64,000 bases of DNA, from assembly GCA_025056155.1 (NCBI GenBank), contig JANWWL010000009.1:1-64000 (forward strand). The letters are read 5' to 3'. This document shows positions 7,744-17,872 of the stretch, in pieces (the stretch's first letter is position 1; the number at the start of each line of letters is the position of its first letter). Below the pieces are notes generated by a model. That model saw only the letters and a program-made list of their open reading frames with translations. It was not told the DNA's origin and ran no database searches. Made by a program: the position numbers and the translations under genes. This DNA is from Sphingomonadaceae bacterium (lineage in GTDB: Bacteria > Pseudomonadota > Alphaproteobacteria > Sphingomonadales > Sphingomonadaceae).

Positions 7744-9921
7744 ATGGCGATCGCGATCCGCACCAGCCTAAAGGAGGTGCCCGAAGCCACGGACTTCGTG
7801 CCCCACCGCCCGCCCCGGCCCGAGAAGTCGGAGGGCGGGCGCCGGTTCGAGCTCTTGTCGGAGTTCGCGCCGGCCGGCGACCAGCCGCAGGCCATCGACG
7901 CCCTGGTGCGAGGGATCGAGGAGGGGGAGCGGACCCAGGTGCTCCTGGGGGTCACGGGGTCGGGCAAGACCTTCACCATGGCCAAGGTGATCGAGCGCCT
8001 GCAGCGCCCGGCGCTGGTGCTGGCGCCCAACAAGATCCTGGCCGCGCAGCTGTACGCCGAGTTCAAGGGATTCTTTCCCAACAACGCGGTCGAGTATTTC
8101 GTATCCTATTACGACTATTACCAGCCCGAAGCCTACGTCCCCCGCACCGATACCTACATCGAGAAGGAAAGTTCCATCAACGAGCAGATCGACCGGATGC
8201 GCCACGCGGCCACCCGTGCGCTGCTCGAACGCGACGACGTGCTCATCGTCGCCTCGGTATCGTGCCTTTATGGCATCGGGGCGGTCGAGACCTATTCCGC
8301 GATGACCTTCAGCCTGCGCAAGGGCCAGACGGCCGACCTGCGCGAGGTGGCGCGCAAGCTGGTGAGGCTGCAGTACCGGCGCAGCGACCTCAACTTCGTC
8401 CGCGGCACCTTCCGCATCCGCGGGGACACGCTGGAGATCTTTCCGTCGCACTATGCCGACATGGCCTGGCGGGTCGGCTTCTTCGGCGACGAGATTGAGG
8501 AGATCGTGGAGTTCGATCCCCTGACCGGCGAGCGGATCGCGAGCCTGGATCGGGTGAAGATCTATGCCAACTCGCACTACGTCACGCCGGGGCCAACCCT
8601 GGCCCAGGCGATCGACGCCATCAAGCGTGAGCTGGAAGTGCGCCTGAAAGAGTTCGAGGCGGAAGGAAAGCTGCTCGAAGCGCAGCGGCTGGAACAGCGC
8701 ACCCGCTTCGACCTCGAGATGATCGCCGCCACGGGATCGTGCGCCGGCATCGAGAACTATTCCCGGTTCCTGACCGGCCGGCGACCCGGCGAACCCCCGC
8801 CCACCCTGTTCGAGTACCTTCCCGACAACGCCATTCTGTTCGTGGACGAAAGCCACGTGACCATTCCCCAGGTGGGCGGGATGGCCCGCGGTGACATCGC
8901 CCGGAAGGTGACGCTGGCCGAATACGGCTTTCGCTTGCCCAGCTGCATCGACAACCGGCCGCTGCGCTTCGAGGAGTGGGACCGGATGCGACCGCAGACC
9001 ATCTGCGTGTCGGCCACGCCCGGCCCATGGGAGCTGAACGAGACCCGGGGCGTGTTCGTGGAGCAGGTCATCCGGCCCACGGGGCTGGTGGACCCTGAGG
9101 TGATCGTGCGGCCCGTGGAGGATCAGGTAGACGACCTGATCGCCGAAGCGAAGGCCATGGCCGCCCGCGGGTTGCGCACGCTGGTCACGACGCTCACCAA
9201 GAAGATGGCCGAGGACCTGACGGAGTATCTCCACGAGGCCGGCCTCAAGGTCCGCTACATGCATTCGGACGTCGAGACCCTGGAACGGATCGAGCTGGTG
9301 CGGGACCTGAGGCTGGGGGTGTTCGACGTGCTGGTGGGCATCAACCTGCTGCGCGAGGGGCTGGACATCCCCGAATGCGGCCTGGTGGCCATCCTCGACG
9401 CCGACAAGGAGGGGTTCCTGCGTTCGGAAACGGCGCTCATCCAGACGATCGGCCGGGCGGCGCGCAATGCCGAGGGTCGCGTGATCCTGTATGCCGACAC
9501 GATCACGGGCTCGATGGAGCGGGCGATCGCCGAGACCGAACGGCGGCGCGCGAAGCAGATGGCCTACAATCGGGCACACGGCATCACGCCTGCGACCGTG
9601 CGCAAGCGCATCGCCGACATCGTGGGCGAGGCGCAGGCGAAGGAACAGGCCGAGGCGGCGGCGCCCAAGCCGGCGCCGGCCGGGCACAACCTGCGGGCCT
9701 GGATCGCGGAACTGGAGCGGCGGATGCACGAGGCGGCGGCCAACCTGGAATTCGAGGAGGCGGCCCGCCTGCGCGACGAGATCCGGCGGTTGGAGGCCGA
9801 CGAGCTGGGCCTGCCCGAACCCGCGCTCCGCCCGGCGGGCCGGGCCGAGGCGGGTCGGCCGGGGACCCGTACCGACCGCTGGGGCAAGGTGCGGGCCCGG
9901 CGCATGAAGGGCCGGCCCTGA
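7744..9921 (+). CDS. uvrB: Excinuclease ABC subunit UvrB
   Basis: UvrB is the DNA-damage verification helicase of nucleotide excision repair; UvrA loads it, and it then recruits UvrC. The Walker A motif GVTGSGKT is near residue 75, the beta-hairpin [10 protein letters not shown] near 125, and the DEAD-like VDESH near 365. The C-terminal UvrC-interacting UVR domain ([19 protein letters not shown]) lies at about 655-690. The protein is full length (725 residues), ending in a basic tail. The start is ATG 7744; GTG 7738 is in frame just before. It is a single transcription unit, divergent from crtZ. Confidence 0.97.
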   Translation: MAIAIRTSLKEVPEATDFVPHRPPRPEKSEGGRRFELLSEFAPAGDQPQAIDALVRGIEEGERTQVLLGVTGSGKTFTMAKVIERLQRPALVLAPNKILAAQLYAEFKGFFPNNAVEYFVSYYDYYQPEAYVPRTDTYIEKESSINEQIDRMRHAATRALLERDDVLIVASVSCLYGIGAVETYSAMTFSLRKGQTADLREVARKLVRLQYRRSDLNFVRGTFRIRGDTLEIFPSHYADMAWRVGFFGDEIEEIVEFDPLTGERIASLDRVKIYANSHYVTPGPTLAQAIDAIKRELEVRLKEFEAEGKLLEAQRLEQRTRFDLEMIAATGSCAGIENYSRFLTGRRPGEPPPTLFEYLPDNAILFVDESHVTIPQVGGMARGDIARKVTLAEYGFRLPSCIDNRPLRFEEWDRMRPQTICVSATPGPWELNETRGVFVEQVIRPTGLVDPEVIVRPVEDQVDDLIAEAKAMAARGLRTLVTTLTKKMAEDLTEYLHEAGLKVRYMHSDVETLERIELVRDLRLGVFDVLVGINLLREGLDIPECGLVAILDADKEGFLRSETALIQTIGRAARNAEGRVILYADTITGSMERAIAETERRRAKQMAYNRAHGITPATVRKRIADIVGEAQAKEQAEAAAPKPAPAGHNLRAWIAELERRMHEAAANLEFEEAARLRDEIRRLEADELGLPEPALRPAGRAEAGRPGTRTDRWGKVRARRMKGRP

Positions 9922-9939
9922 AGGTCCGGACCCGACCCG

Positions 9940-10492
9940 TCAGCGCTCGTGCGGGTCGCGTTCGGGCGTGTCGAGGACGAGCACCAGCCGCACTCCCCGG
10001 TGCCGGCGATGGAGGCGACCGGTGCAGGACGACCGGCGGATTGCCCGGGAACAGCCGCCCCTCGAACAGGCCGACCGACCCTCGCGGAAGGCGGGCCACG
10101 GATGAGGCGGGGTCGGTCGTGGCGTGACGCTCCGTACCGGGGCCCGCGTAGGTCGTGATCAGGCGGAGGTCGATGTCTTTGGCGTGGAAGCGTCGGCACG
10201 CGGCATCGGCGACCCGCTCCATCCGGAGGCGAGGCGGGGACCTTCATGAGGCTTGCGAAGCGTCGGGCGAGCTCGCCGATGTCGGCCGCAACGGGCGCGG
10301 GCAGGTCGGCGAGAGCCGGGCCCAGGTCGTCGACCGGCGCTTCGAGCCGCCGGGCCGCTCGGGGTGGGCGAGGGCCAAGGCCTCGGGCACGGGCGGAGGC
10401 CGGTCGGGCCGGAGCAGCGGCACGTGGGGCTCGAGGACGAGGCTCCAGTCGGACTCGAACGGGCGGATCGGAAAGGCCGGGGCGCTCGGCAT
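9940..10492 (-). pseudogene. DUF1826 family protein, broken by five single-base deletions
   Basis: No single frame is intact, but reading across frames on the minus strand gives a continuous DUF1826-like protein. It starts at ATG 10492 (MPSAPAFPIRPFESDW) and runs through VDDLGPALADLPAPVAADI, MERVADAACRRFHAKDID, LRLITTYAGPGTE and LPRGSVGLFEGRLFPG to HRSPP-IAGTGE-RLVLVLDTPERDPHER and a stop at 9940. The frame changes near 10347, 10236, 10229, 10011 and 9991, each fixed by adding one base. The 553 bases plus five give exactly 186 codons, a normal length for the family. DUF1826 proteins are of unknown function. It is either genuinely decayed or a local cluster of assembly indel errors; neighbouring genes are intact. 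Confidence 0.75.
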
Positions 10493-10523
10493 GCGCCGGG
10501 CCTCAGATGAGACAACATCACAT

Positions 10524-11597
10524 TCAATCCGATGGGCGCGCGGCATCGGGGGCGGCGCGCCAGCGGGGCCAGCGGCAGAAGCGCTCGGCCGGGGGGCAGG
10601 GGCGCCGGGCGACCCGGCCCGTGCCCGGCAGCGCCCATTCGAGGCCCAGCCGGACGCCGGCGGCGAAGGCGCTGTCGTGGTCCTCGCCGTCCAAGACCCG
10701 CACGTCGAGGTGGAGCGAGGGATAACCCCGCGCGCGCAGGCCCTGGGCGAAGGCCAGGGTGTCGCCCACCATGTCGTGAATGGCAGCCGCGAAGGGCTCG
10801 GTGTCGGCGTTCTCCACGGTCTCGAGGCTGCCCACCATCAGCAGCACGCGGGCCGGCAGGTCGCGTTCGAGCGTGGCGCGGCCTCGTTCGCGCGCCAGCA
10901 TCAGCCGTCGGTCGAACCAGAGCGAGGGGGAGATGAGCACGTACTGCGCGAACATCCGGGGCGCCGTGAGCAGCACGTGCGCCCCGAACAGGCCGCCATA
11001 GCTGTGGCCAAGGAAGATGCGCCGCTCAGCGTCGATGGGATAGCGGCGTTCGAGCTCTGGCAACAGTTCCGTTTCGAGGTGGCGGCGGTAGGCCTCGGCC
11101 TCGCCATAGACCACCGGCCGGCCCGGCATGTCGGAGGTGGCGTCGATGTCGCCGTGGGGGCTGGGGGTATAGTCGCGCCGACGGCTGTATTGCGCGGTTT
11201 CGCCCTCGGCATGATCGAGGCCCACCAGGATCGCGTCTTGAAGCCCCCGGCCGCCGGAGCGCAGCGTGCGGTAGAGGCCGGCCACCAGTGCCGCTGACCG
11301 GGGCAGGTCGGTGAAGAACAGGGCCGGATACCGCCGCGCGGGGTCGAAGCGGGGGGGCAGGATCACGACCGCCCGGTAGGTGCGGCGGAGAGTGGGGGAA
11401 TGGACGCGCACGACCTCGCTGCCGGGCAGTGGCCAGGGCTCGGACGACGCGGGCGAGCCCACGAGCAGAAGGGCGACGAGAAGGGGCAGGACCGGCGTGC
11501 GGGACGAAGCCGGCCGCAGGCCGGCGTCGCGCGAGGGAATCGAGAAGGGGTTGGGGCTGCAGGCGGGTCGGGCGTGATGGGAAGGATGCCGCTCCAC
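10524..11597 (-). CDS. Secreted alpha/beta-hydrolase, esterase D / IroE-like (PF00756)
   Basis: This is a serine hydrolase of the putative-esterase family, which includes siderophore-trilactone and acyl esterases. The nucleophile elbow is GHSYGG, the likely catalytic His is in GEDHDSAF near the end, and a hydrophobic segment (LPLLVALLLVGSPASS) acts as export signal. The start is uncertain: GTG 11597 is the only conventional codon that avoids overlapping parC, but it leaves about 36 residues before the signal. A rare CTG start about 80 bases downstream would give a standard signal peptide. It follows parC on the same strand after 16 bases. The natural substrate cannot be told; no siderophore genes are nearby. 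Confidence 0.8.
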   Translation of the reverse strand: MERHPSHHARPACSPNPFSIPSRDAGLRPASSRTPVLPLLVALLLVGSPASSEPWPLPGSEVVRVHSPTLRRTYRAVVILPPRFDPARRYPALFFTDLPRSAALVAGLYRTLRSGGRGLQDAILVGLDHAEGETAQYSRRRDYTPSPHGDIDATSDMPGRPVVYGEAEAYRRHLETELLPELERRYPIDAERRIFLGHSYGGLFGAHVLLTAPRMFAQYVLISPSLWFDRRLMLARERGRATLERDLPARVLLMVGSLETVENADTEPFAAAIHDMVGDTLAFAQGLRARGYPSLHLDVRVLDGEDHDSAFAAGVRLGLEWALPGTGRVARRPCPPAERFCRWPRWRAAPDAARPSD

Positions 11598-11613
11598 GGG
11601 TCCGCTGCCCCTG

Positions 11614-13875
11614 CTAGGCCGCGCTGGGCGCGCGGAAGCGGTTGTCGCGGGGGAAGCCCGCGGGGGCCATCCGGCCCGCCGTCCCGCGGGCGCCCCGCCA
11701 GGGGGAAAGGTCGGCCTCGGTGCGGATGCGCCCGGTGGCGCCGCCCAGCGGCCACGACAGGCCATCGGCCCAGTGCAGCGTGGTGGCATCCGCCAATCCC
11801 CCGTCGCGATAGCGCTGCAGGATCACCCCCTGGCCCCGCTCCTGCCGGGGGATTTCGGCCAGCGGCACGACGAGCAGCTTGCGGTTCTGCCCGATGAAGG
11901 CCGCGTGGTCGTGCGTGTCGGCCACGGGTCGCACGACGAGGAGCCGGGCGCCCGCCTTGAGACTCATCACCTGGCGGCCCTTGCGGGTTTCGGCCAGCAG
12001 GGCGTCGGCCGGCGCCAGGAAGCCTCGCCCGTCGGAAGCGGCCAGCAGCAGGAGCTGCCCCGGACGGAAGGGAAGGGCGGCGGCCACCGCTTCGCCCGCC
12101 GGCCAGTCGACCAGCAGCGAGAGGGCTTCGCCAAAGCCGCGCCCGCCGGGCAATGCATGGGCAGCGAGGGCAAACGACCGTCCGCCGGATGAAAGGACCA
12201 GAATGCGATCCGTCGTGTGGGCGTGGAACCAGGCGAAGAGCTCGTCGCCCTCCTTGAACCTCAGCTGGGACGGGTGGGACAGGTCGGCGTGGCCGCGAGC
12301 GCTGCGGATCCAGCCCTTGGCGGAGAGGATGACGGTGAGGGGCTCGCGGGGCACGACGGCCTCGACCCGAATGGCATCGACGGGCGGGGGGGTGTCAGCG
12401 AAGTCGGTGCGGCGCCGGCCGAGGGGCGTCGTGGGGCCGTAATCGGCCGCGAGCCCGGCGAGCTCGGCGCGCAGCGCCTGTGTCTGCTCGGCGGGGGACG
12501 CGAGGAGCGCCTCAAGGCGGGCGCGCTCGTCGAGGAGGCGCGTGCGCTCCTGAACCAGTTCCTCTTCCTCGAGCCGGCGCAGCGCGCGCAGCCGGAGGTT
12601 GAGGATCGCCTCGGCCTGGCGTTCCGACAGCGCGAAGCGGGCCATGAGGACCGGCGCGGGATCGTCCTCCTCGCGGATGGTGCGGATCACCTCGTCGAGG
12701 TCGAGGAAGGCCCGCAGATAGCCGTCGACGATCTCCAGGCGGTCGGCGATGCGCGCCAGGCGGTGACCGGCCCGGCGCGTGAGCACGATGCGGCGATGCT
12801 CGAGCCATGCGAGCAACGCCTCCTTGAGGCTCATGACGCGGGGTGTGCGCTGGGCGTCGAGGACGTTGAGGTTGAGCGGCAGGCGGATCTCGAGGTCGCT
12901 CTGCCGGAAGAGCGATTCCATGAGGGCTTCGGGCGGGACGCTGCGCGCGCGCGGCACGATGACGAGACGGACGGCAGCGTCGCTCTCATCGTGCAGGTCG
13001 TCCACCAGAGGCAGCTTCCGGTCGGCCAAGAGCGCTGCGATCTGCTCGACGAGCCGCGCCTTGGGCACGCCGAAGGGGATTTCGGTGACGACGGCGACCC
13101 AGGTACCCCGGCCCTGTTCCTCGACCTGCCAGCGCGCGCGCAGACGGAAGGCGCCGCGGCCCGTGGCGTAGGCCTCGATGCGCGCCGCAAGCGGTTCGAC
13201 GATGACGCCGCCCGTGGGCAAGTCGGGTCCCGGGACGAGGGCCACGAGTTCGGCCACCGTCGCATCGGGATTCTCGAGCAGCCGGTCGGCGGCCGCCACG
13301 AGTTCGGCCAGGTTGTGGGGCGGGATGGCGGTTGCCATGCCGACGGCGATGCCCTGGGCGCCGTTGGCCAGAAGGTTGGGAAAGGCCGCCGGCAGGACCT
13401 CGGGCTCCTCCTCCTCGCCGTTGTAGGTGGGGCGGAAGGGGACGGTCGCCTCGTCCACGCCGTCCATCATCAGCATCGCCGCCCGGGTGAGACGCGCTTC
13501 GGTGTAGCGCATGGCGGCGGCCCCGTCGCCGTCGATGCTGCCGAAGTTCCCCTGTCCCTCAATCAGGGGATAGCGCAGGGCGAAATCCTGGGCCAGGCGG
13601 ACCAGGGCGTCGTAGACCGCCTGGTCGCCGTGCGGATGGTAGCGGCCGATGACGTCGCCCACCACGCGCGCGCATTTCTTGAAGGCCTGGTCGGGCGACA
13701 GGCGCAGCAGGCGCATGGCCCACAGCAGCCGGCGGTGCACGGGCTTCAGACCGTCGCGCACGTCGGGCAGCGAGCGGGCCGTGATCGTGGAGAGCGCGTA
13801 GACGAGGTAGCGCTCGGCGAGCGTCTCGGCGAAGGGAGCGTCGACGACGGCATCGGGCCGGAGTGGATCGCTCAT
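11614..13875 (-). CDS. parC: DNA topoisomerase IV subunit A (ParC)
   Basis: ParC is the DNA-cleaving subunit of topoisomerase IV, which decatenates replicated chromosomes together with ParE (not in the window). The breakage-reunion core is clear, with catalytic Tyr124 in AAMRYTEAR. The quinolone-determining region reads [11 protein letters not shown], with Gln where E. coli ParC has Ser80 and Asp where it has Glu84. A coiled-coil gate and a reduced C-terminal beta-propeller follow; at 753 residues it is shorter than GyrA and lacks a clean GyrA-box, which supports ParC. It overlaps recO by four bases (ATGA). The order rnc-era-recO-parC is typical of alphaproteobacteria. Confidence 0.94.
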   Translation of the reverse strand: MSDPLRPDAVVDAPFAETLAERYLVYALSTITARSLPDVRDGLKPVHRRLLWAMRLLRLSPDQAFKKCARVVGDVIGRYHPHGDQAVYDALVRLAQDFALRYPLIEGQGNFGSIDGDGAAAMRYTEARLTRAAMLMMDGVDEATVPFRPTYNGEEEEPEVLPAAFPNLLANGAQGIAVGMATAIPPHNLAELVAAADRLLENPDATVAELVALVPGPDLPTGGVIVEPLAARIEAYATGRGAFRLRARWQVEEQGRGTWVAVVTEIPFGVPKARLVEQIAALLADRKLPLVDDLHDESDAAVRLVIVPRARSVPPEALMESLFRQSDLEIRLPLNLNVLDAQRTPRVMSLKEALLAWLEHRRIVLTRRAGHRLARIADRLEIVDGYLRAFLDLDEVIRTIREEDDPAPVLMARFALSERQAEAILNLRLRALRRLEEEELVQERTRLLDERARLEALLASPAEQTQALRAELAGLAADYGPTTPLGRRRTDFADTPPPVDAIRVEAVVPREPLTVILSAKGWIRSARGHADLSHPSQLRFKEGDELFAWFHAHTTDRILVLSSGGRSFALAAHALPGGRGFGEALSLLVDWPAGEAVAAALPFRPGQLLLLAASDGRGFLAPADALLAETRKGRQVMSLKAGARLLVVRPVADTHDHAAFIGQNRKLLVVPLAEIPRQERGQGVILQRYRDGGLADATTLHWADGLSWPLGGATGRIRTEADLSPWRGARGTAGRMAPAGFPRDNRFRAPSAA

Positions 13876-14609
13876 CGGACGGCCCCGGCCGGGTGGCGCT
13901 CCAGGCGGGCCACGGCGCGCGCCCGCAGCGGCCCGAGGCGCGGGGCGAGCGGCCAGGCGTGGCGGGCGAGGAAGTGGCCCGTGAGCCGCAGGCCGTCGAC
14001 CAGGTCTCCTTCCGCGGATGTGGGATCGCGAAGGAAGGGGGGGAGCCTCAGCAGCCGGTGCGCCCAGGGCTGGCCCTGGGCGGCCGGGCCCGAGACCGCG
14101 CGGCCGGAGCGGGGTGAGACGAACTCGAGGCGGTCGTGGGAACCCGTGAGCGCGCAGGCCGCAAGGTCGAGCCCAACGCCCAGTTCGGCCAGCAGCCGCG
14201 CTTCGAAGCGCACGAAGTCTCGCGGCCAGCCAGCGTCACCCCGCAGCATGGCCTCGAGCAGCCCGTCGAGCGCGCCGGCGAGTTCCGGGCAGGGATCGCC
14301 TTCGGCCAGCAGTCGGGCCGGGCATTCGAGAAGGTAGGCCACGATCGGCCCCACCGAAGGGTCGAAGGCCAGGAGCGCCCGGCTCGCCTCGGCCTCGATC
14401 CGGGCGACGGGCAGGTCGGCCCCCGGCCGCCGCGACAACGCCAGGCGCACGCGACCGCCCGGGACCAGGTCGGCGCGGCGCCGCCGGCTGCGTGCGCCGT
14501 GCACGAAGCCGGCCAGCAGTCCGGCCTGAAGATCGAGGAAACGGACGATCGCGTGGTGCTCGCCGTGCGGGCGGCTGGTGAGCACGATCGCCGTGCCGGC
14601 ATGGTCCAT
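13872..14609 (-). CDS. recO: DNA repair protein RecO
   Basis: RecO is the recombination mediator of the RecFOR pathway; it anneals single strands and loads RecA onto SSB-coated gaps. The N-terminal OB-fold is seen in AIVLTSRPHGEHHAIVRFLD and GLLAGFVHGARSRRR (residues 8-45), followed by the alpha-helical domain with the RFEARLLAELGVGLDL segment. The zinc-finger cysteines found in some RecO proteins are largely absent, which is usual in alphaproteobacteria. The 245-residue length is normal. It lies between era (11-base gap) and parC (4-base overlap) on one strand. Confidence 0.93.
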   Translation of the reverse strand: MDHAGTAIVLTSRPHGEHHAIVRFLDLQAGLLAGFVHGARSRRRRADLVPGGRVRLALSRRPGADLPVARIEAEASRALLAFDPSVGPIVAYLLECPARLLAEGDPCPELAGALDGLLEAMLRGDAGWPRDFVRFEARLLAELGVGLDLAACALTGSHDRLEFVSPRSGRAVSGPAAQGQPWAHRLLRLPPFLRDPTSAEGDLVDGLRLTGHFLARHAWPLAPRLGPLRARAVARLERHPAGAVR

Positions 14610-14620
14610 GAGCCCTGGCT

Positions 14621-15529
14621 CTAGCGGCCGCGGGCGGGCAGGCCCAGTTCGCGCAGCACGCGCGGGTCGTCGCGCCAGCCGGGCCGGACCGAGACGTGGA
14701 GGAACAGGTGGATGGGACGGTCGAGCGCGCGGGCGATCTCGGCCCGGGCCGCCTTGCCGATGGCGCGGATGCGGGCTCCGCCCCGGCCCAGCACGATCGC
14801 CTTCTGGCTGTCGCGCTCGACCAGGATCTGCTGGCGGACGACGGCGCTCCCGTCAGGTCGCTCTTCGAACGTTTCGGGCAGCACGGCCGAGGCGTAGGGC
14901 AGTTCCTGGCCCAGCTGGCGGAACAGCTGCTCGCGCGTGAGCTCAGCGGCCAGCAGCCGGGCCGGAGCGTTCGTCACCTGGTCGGGCGGATAGAGCCAGG
15001 GGCCTTCGGGCATGGCCTGGGCCAAGGCGTGCCGCAGGTCGCCCACGCCGTCGCCGGTGAGGGCGGCGATCATGAACGTGCGCTGGAAGGGCACGCGCGC
15101 GTTCGCGGCTGCGGCCAGCTCGAGCAGCCGCGGCTTGTCGACCAGGTCCACCTTGTTGAGGGCGAGCCAAGGCGTCCGGGCGACCGAGGGGAGCCGGTCG
15201 AGGAGGTTGACGGCGGACGGATCGAGCCCCGTCTTGGAGTCGAGGAGAAAGAGGGTGACGTCGGCATCCCGGGCGGCGTCCCATGCGTCGCTCACCATGG
15301 CCCGGTCCATGAGCCGCCGGGGCGTGAACAGTCCGGGCGTGTCGAGGAACAGGATCTGGGCGGGCCCCTCGAGCACGATGCCCAGAAGGCGGGTGCGGGT
15401 TGTCTGCACCTTGGGGCTGGTGATGGCGAGCTTCTGACCCAGAAGCGCGTTGAGGAGGGTGGACTTGCCGGCGTTGGGAGCGCCCACGATGGCCACCACG
15501 CCGCAGCGGGTGGGCTCAGGCGGGGGCAT
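14621..15529 (-). CDS. era: GTPase Era
   Basis: Era is an essential GTPase that helps mature the 30S subunit and binds the 3' end of 16S rRNA. The G1 motif GAPNAGKS, G3 DTPG and G4 NKVD are all present, followed by the C-terminal KH domain with GRGGARIRAIG. The start is set at the ATG at 15529 (MPPPEPTRCG), giving 302 residues, normal for Era. This start lies inside the last codons of rnc (14-base overlap), which implies translational coupling. The frame is open further upstream but runs antisense-like through rnc. Confidence 0.96.
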   Translation of the reverse strand: MPPPEPTRCGVVAIVGAPNAGKSTLLNALLGQKLAITSPKVQTTRTRLLGIVLEGPAQILFLDTPGLFTPRRLMDRAMVSDAWDAARDADVTLFLLDSKTGLDPSAVNLLDRLPSVARTPWLALNKVDLVDKPRLLELAAAANARVPFQRTFMIAALTGDGVGDLRHALAQAMPEGPWLYPPDQVTNAPARLLAAELTREQLFRQLGQELPYASAVLPETFEERPDGSAVVRQQILVERDSQKAIVLGRGGARIRAIGKAARAEIARALDRPIHLFLHVSVRPGWRDDPRVLRELGLPARGR

Positions 15530-16190
15530 TGGCGTGGCGCTCGAGAAACTGGCGGGCGGCTTCCGTCTCGGCGTCCTGCTTGGACGAGCCCGTGGCCTCG
15601 ATCGGCGGGTGCTGGGCGAGTTCGAGCCGCACGAGGAACTTCGGGGCGTGATGCGGCCCGGAGCGCGCCACCAGCGTGTAGGTGGGCATGCCGAGGCCCC
15701 GGGCCAGCGCCCATTCCTGGAGCGCCGACTTGGGATGCTTGAGACCCTGGGGGGCCTCGCCCATCCGGCTGGCCCAGGCGTGATGGATGAACGCGCGAGC
15801 GCAGGCCTCGCCACCGTCGACAAACAGAGCGCCGATCAGCGCCTCGACGACGTCGCCCAGGATGTTGTCGCTGTCGGCGCCGCCGTCGGCACGCGCCTGC
15901 GCGTTGAGCCGCACGACCTCCGGCACCCCGAGGCGGCGGGCGATCGCTGCACAGGTTTGGCGGCTGACCAGCTGGTGGAACCGCCGGGTCAGCTCTCCTT
16001 CGCCTTCGCAAGGGTAGCGGACGTAGAGGTGGGCGGCGATCACGAAGCCCAAGACACGGTCGCCCAGGAATTCGAGCCGTTCGTAGTTGGGAACGCCGAG
16101 GCTGCGGTGGGTGAGCGCCTGCTCGACGAGGCCGAGGTCGCGGAAGTCGTGGCCCAGTCGTTCACGACACCACTGGGCGAGGTCGGTCAT
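15516..16190 (-). CDS. rnc: Ribonuclease III
   Basis: It cleaves double-stranded RNA in rRNA precursors and structured mRNAs. The catalytic signature is NYERLEFLGDRVLG (about residues 33-46), with further acidic residues at DNILGDVVEALIGALFVDGG. The double-stranded-RNA-binding domain occupies about residues 152-220. The start is the ATG at 16190 (MTDLAQW), giving 224 residues, the family norm; a GTG two codons earlier is possible. It is the first gene of rnc-era-recO-parC. The signal peptidase gene lepB, a common upstream partner, is absent: the divergent gene is pgi. Confidence 0.96.
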   Translation of the reverse strand: MTDLAQWCRERLGHDFRDLGLVEQALTHRSLGVPNYERLEFLGDRVLGFVIAAHLYVRYPCEGEGELTRRFHQLVSRQTCAAIARRLGVPEVVRLNAQARADGGADSDNILGDVVEALIGALFVDGGEACARAFIHHAWASRMGEAPQGLKHPKSALQEWALARGLGMPTYTLVARSGPHHAPKFLVRLELAQHPPIEATGSSKQDAETEAARQFLERHANAPA

Positions 16191-16330
16191 CGGCACGTGG
16201 GCGGTGCGAGCCGGAAGTGGAGGCCGGTGCGCGCCATCGGCAGGTTCTAACCTCCTCGATGAGAGAGGAGCGGGCGATGTCAAGCATGGGTGTGGTAGCG
16301 GCGTGCCCGCGCGTTCCCTAGGAGCGACAT

Positions 16331-17872
16331 ATGGTGTCGGCCGAGCCGCTCGTTCGTCCCAAGCCGCCCGCCTGGAGGCGACTGGAGGAGCTGGCCCACG
16401 GGCCCTTGCCCACAATCCTCGCGCACGTGGCGGGCGGCGGTGGCCCTCGGTTCGAACTCGACGGCCTGTTCTTCGAGCTGTCGCGCCTGGGAATCCCTGA
16501 GCCCGTGTGGCAGGCGCTCGACGAGCTCGCACGGGCGACCGGCGTGGCCGAGTTTCGCGACCGAATGGCCCGGGGCGAAGTGGTCAACCCGTCGGAAGGT
16601 CGGGCCGCCACCCATATGGCTCTTCGCGCCCCGGATGGCCGGGCGGGTCTCGGCCCCATGGCCCAGGTGGCCGACTGGCTGCGGTCGGGCCGCTTCGACC
16701 ATGTGCTCCACCTGGGCATCGGGGGGTCGGCCCTGGGGCCTGCCCTGCTGATCGACGCGCTGGGCCGCGACGGCGACGGGCCCGAGGTGCGGGTGGTGGC
16801 CAATGTGGACGGCGAGGCGTTCCATCGGGCCTGCCACGGCTGCCGACCGCAGCGCACCGCGGTGATCGTGGTGTCGAAGACCTTCACGACGGTGGAAACC
16901 CGCCTCAACCTCCGCTCGGCGCTCGCCTGGCTTGCGGCGGGTGGCGTGGAGGACCCGATGGGCCAGGTGGTGGCGGTGACGGCCGCGGCCGAGCGGGCGG
17001 TCGAGGCGGGCGTTCAGTCCTTGCGCATCCTCGAGTTCGCGCCGTCCGTGGGCGGGCGCTTCTCGCTGTGGAGCGCGGTGGGGCTGCCCTTTGCGGTGCG
17101 CTGCGGGATGGCGGCGTTCACGGCGCTGCTCGACGGGGCGGCGGCCATGGACCGCCATTTTCTGACCACGCCTTGGCAGCGCAACGTGCCGATGCGCGCG
17201 GCGGCGGCCGACCTGTGGTTCGCCGCGATCCTCGGCCGGCCGACCCGCGCCGTCTTCGCCTATGATGAGCGCCTGCGCTGGCTCGTGCCCTACCTTCAGC
17301 AGCTCGAGATGGAATCGAACGGCAAGGGGGTCGCGAGCGACGGTGCGCGGCTGGCCTGGCCGACCGCCCCCGTCACCTGGGGCGGGACGGGAACCGACGC
17401 CCAGCACGCCGTGTTCCAGCTGTTGCATCAGGGCACGCATCAGGATCCCGTGGAATTCGTGGCGGTGGCCCAACCGGGCCACCCGCTGGCCCCGGAGCAC
17501 CATCGGCAGCTGTTGGCCAACTGCCTGGCCCAGGGCGCGGCCCTGGCCGCCGGGCGCGGCTTCGCCGAGGCGCTGGCCGCAAGCGGCGGCGATCCGGCGG
17601 TGGCCGCCCAGCGCGTGCTGCCGGGCAACCGCCCCTCGGCCACCATTCTGATCGACCGGCTGGCGCCGGACCGGCTGGGGGCGCTCCTCGCCTTCTACGA
17701 AGCGCGGACCGTCTCGTTGGCCGCCATGCTAGGGGTGAACCCGTTCGACCAGTGGGGCGTGGAGCTGGGCAAGGAGCTGGCCGCCGCCCTGGGCCGCGGC
17801 GAGGACCTGACCGATCCCGTAACCCAAGCTCTTCAGGACTTCATCCGGCGCGCTCAGGCCAAGGCGGCGTAG
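16331..17872 (+). CDS. pgi: Glucose-6-phosphate isomerase
   Basis: It interconverts glucose-6-phosphate and fructose-6-phosphate in the cytoplasm. The sugar-phosphate-binding GIGGSALGP is near residue 135. Both family signatures are visible: the His-containing GGTGTDAQHAVFQLLHQGTH and the C-terminal NPFDQWGVELGKEL. At 513 residues it is a normal PGI with the N-terminal part slightly short. The start ATG 16331 is preceded by an A-rich GGAGCGACAT. It is divergent from rnc and its last 19 bases overlap the end of the convergent serine hydrolase gene. Confidence 0.96.
   Translation: MVSAEPLVRPKPPAWRRLEELAHGPLPTILAHVAGGGGPRFELDGLFFELSRLGIPEPVWQALDELARATGVAEFRDRMARGEVVNPSEGRAATHMALRAPDGRAGLGPMAQVADWLRSGRFDHVLHLGIGGSALGPALLIDALGRDGDGPEVRVVANVDGEAFHRACHGCRPQRTAVIVVSKTFTTVETRLNLRSALAWLAAGGVEDPMGQVVAVTAAAERAVEAGVQSLRILEFAPSVGGRFSLWSAVGLPFAVRCGMAAFTALLDGAAAMDRHFLTTPWQRNVPMRAAAADLWFAAILGRPTRAVFAYDERLRWLVPYLQQLEMESNGKGVASDGARLAWPTAPVTWGGTGTDAQHAVFQLLHQGTHQDPVEFVAVAQPGHPLAPEHHRQLLANCLAQGAALAAGRGFAEALAASGGDPAVAAQRVLPGNRPSATILIDRLAPDRLGALLAFYEARTVSLAAMLGVNPFDQWGVELGKELAAALGRGEDLTDPVTQALQDFIRRAQAKAA

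Noticed and set aside
12217-14337. A 706-codon open frame on the plus strand
   Set aside because: It is the antisense of parC and recO; Gly/Arg/Asp-rich with no domain resemblance.
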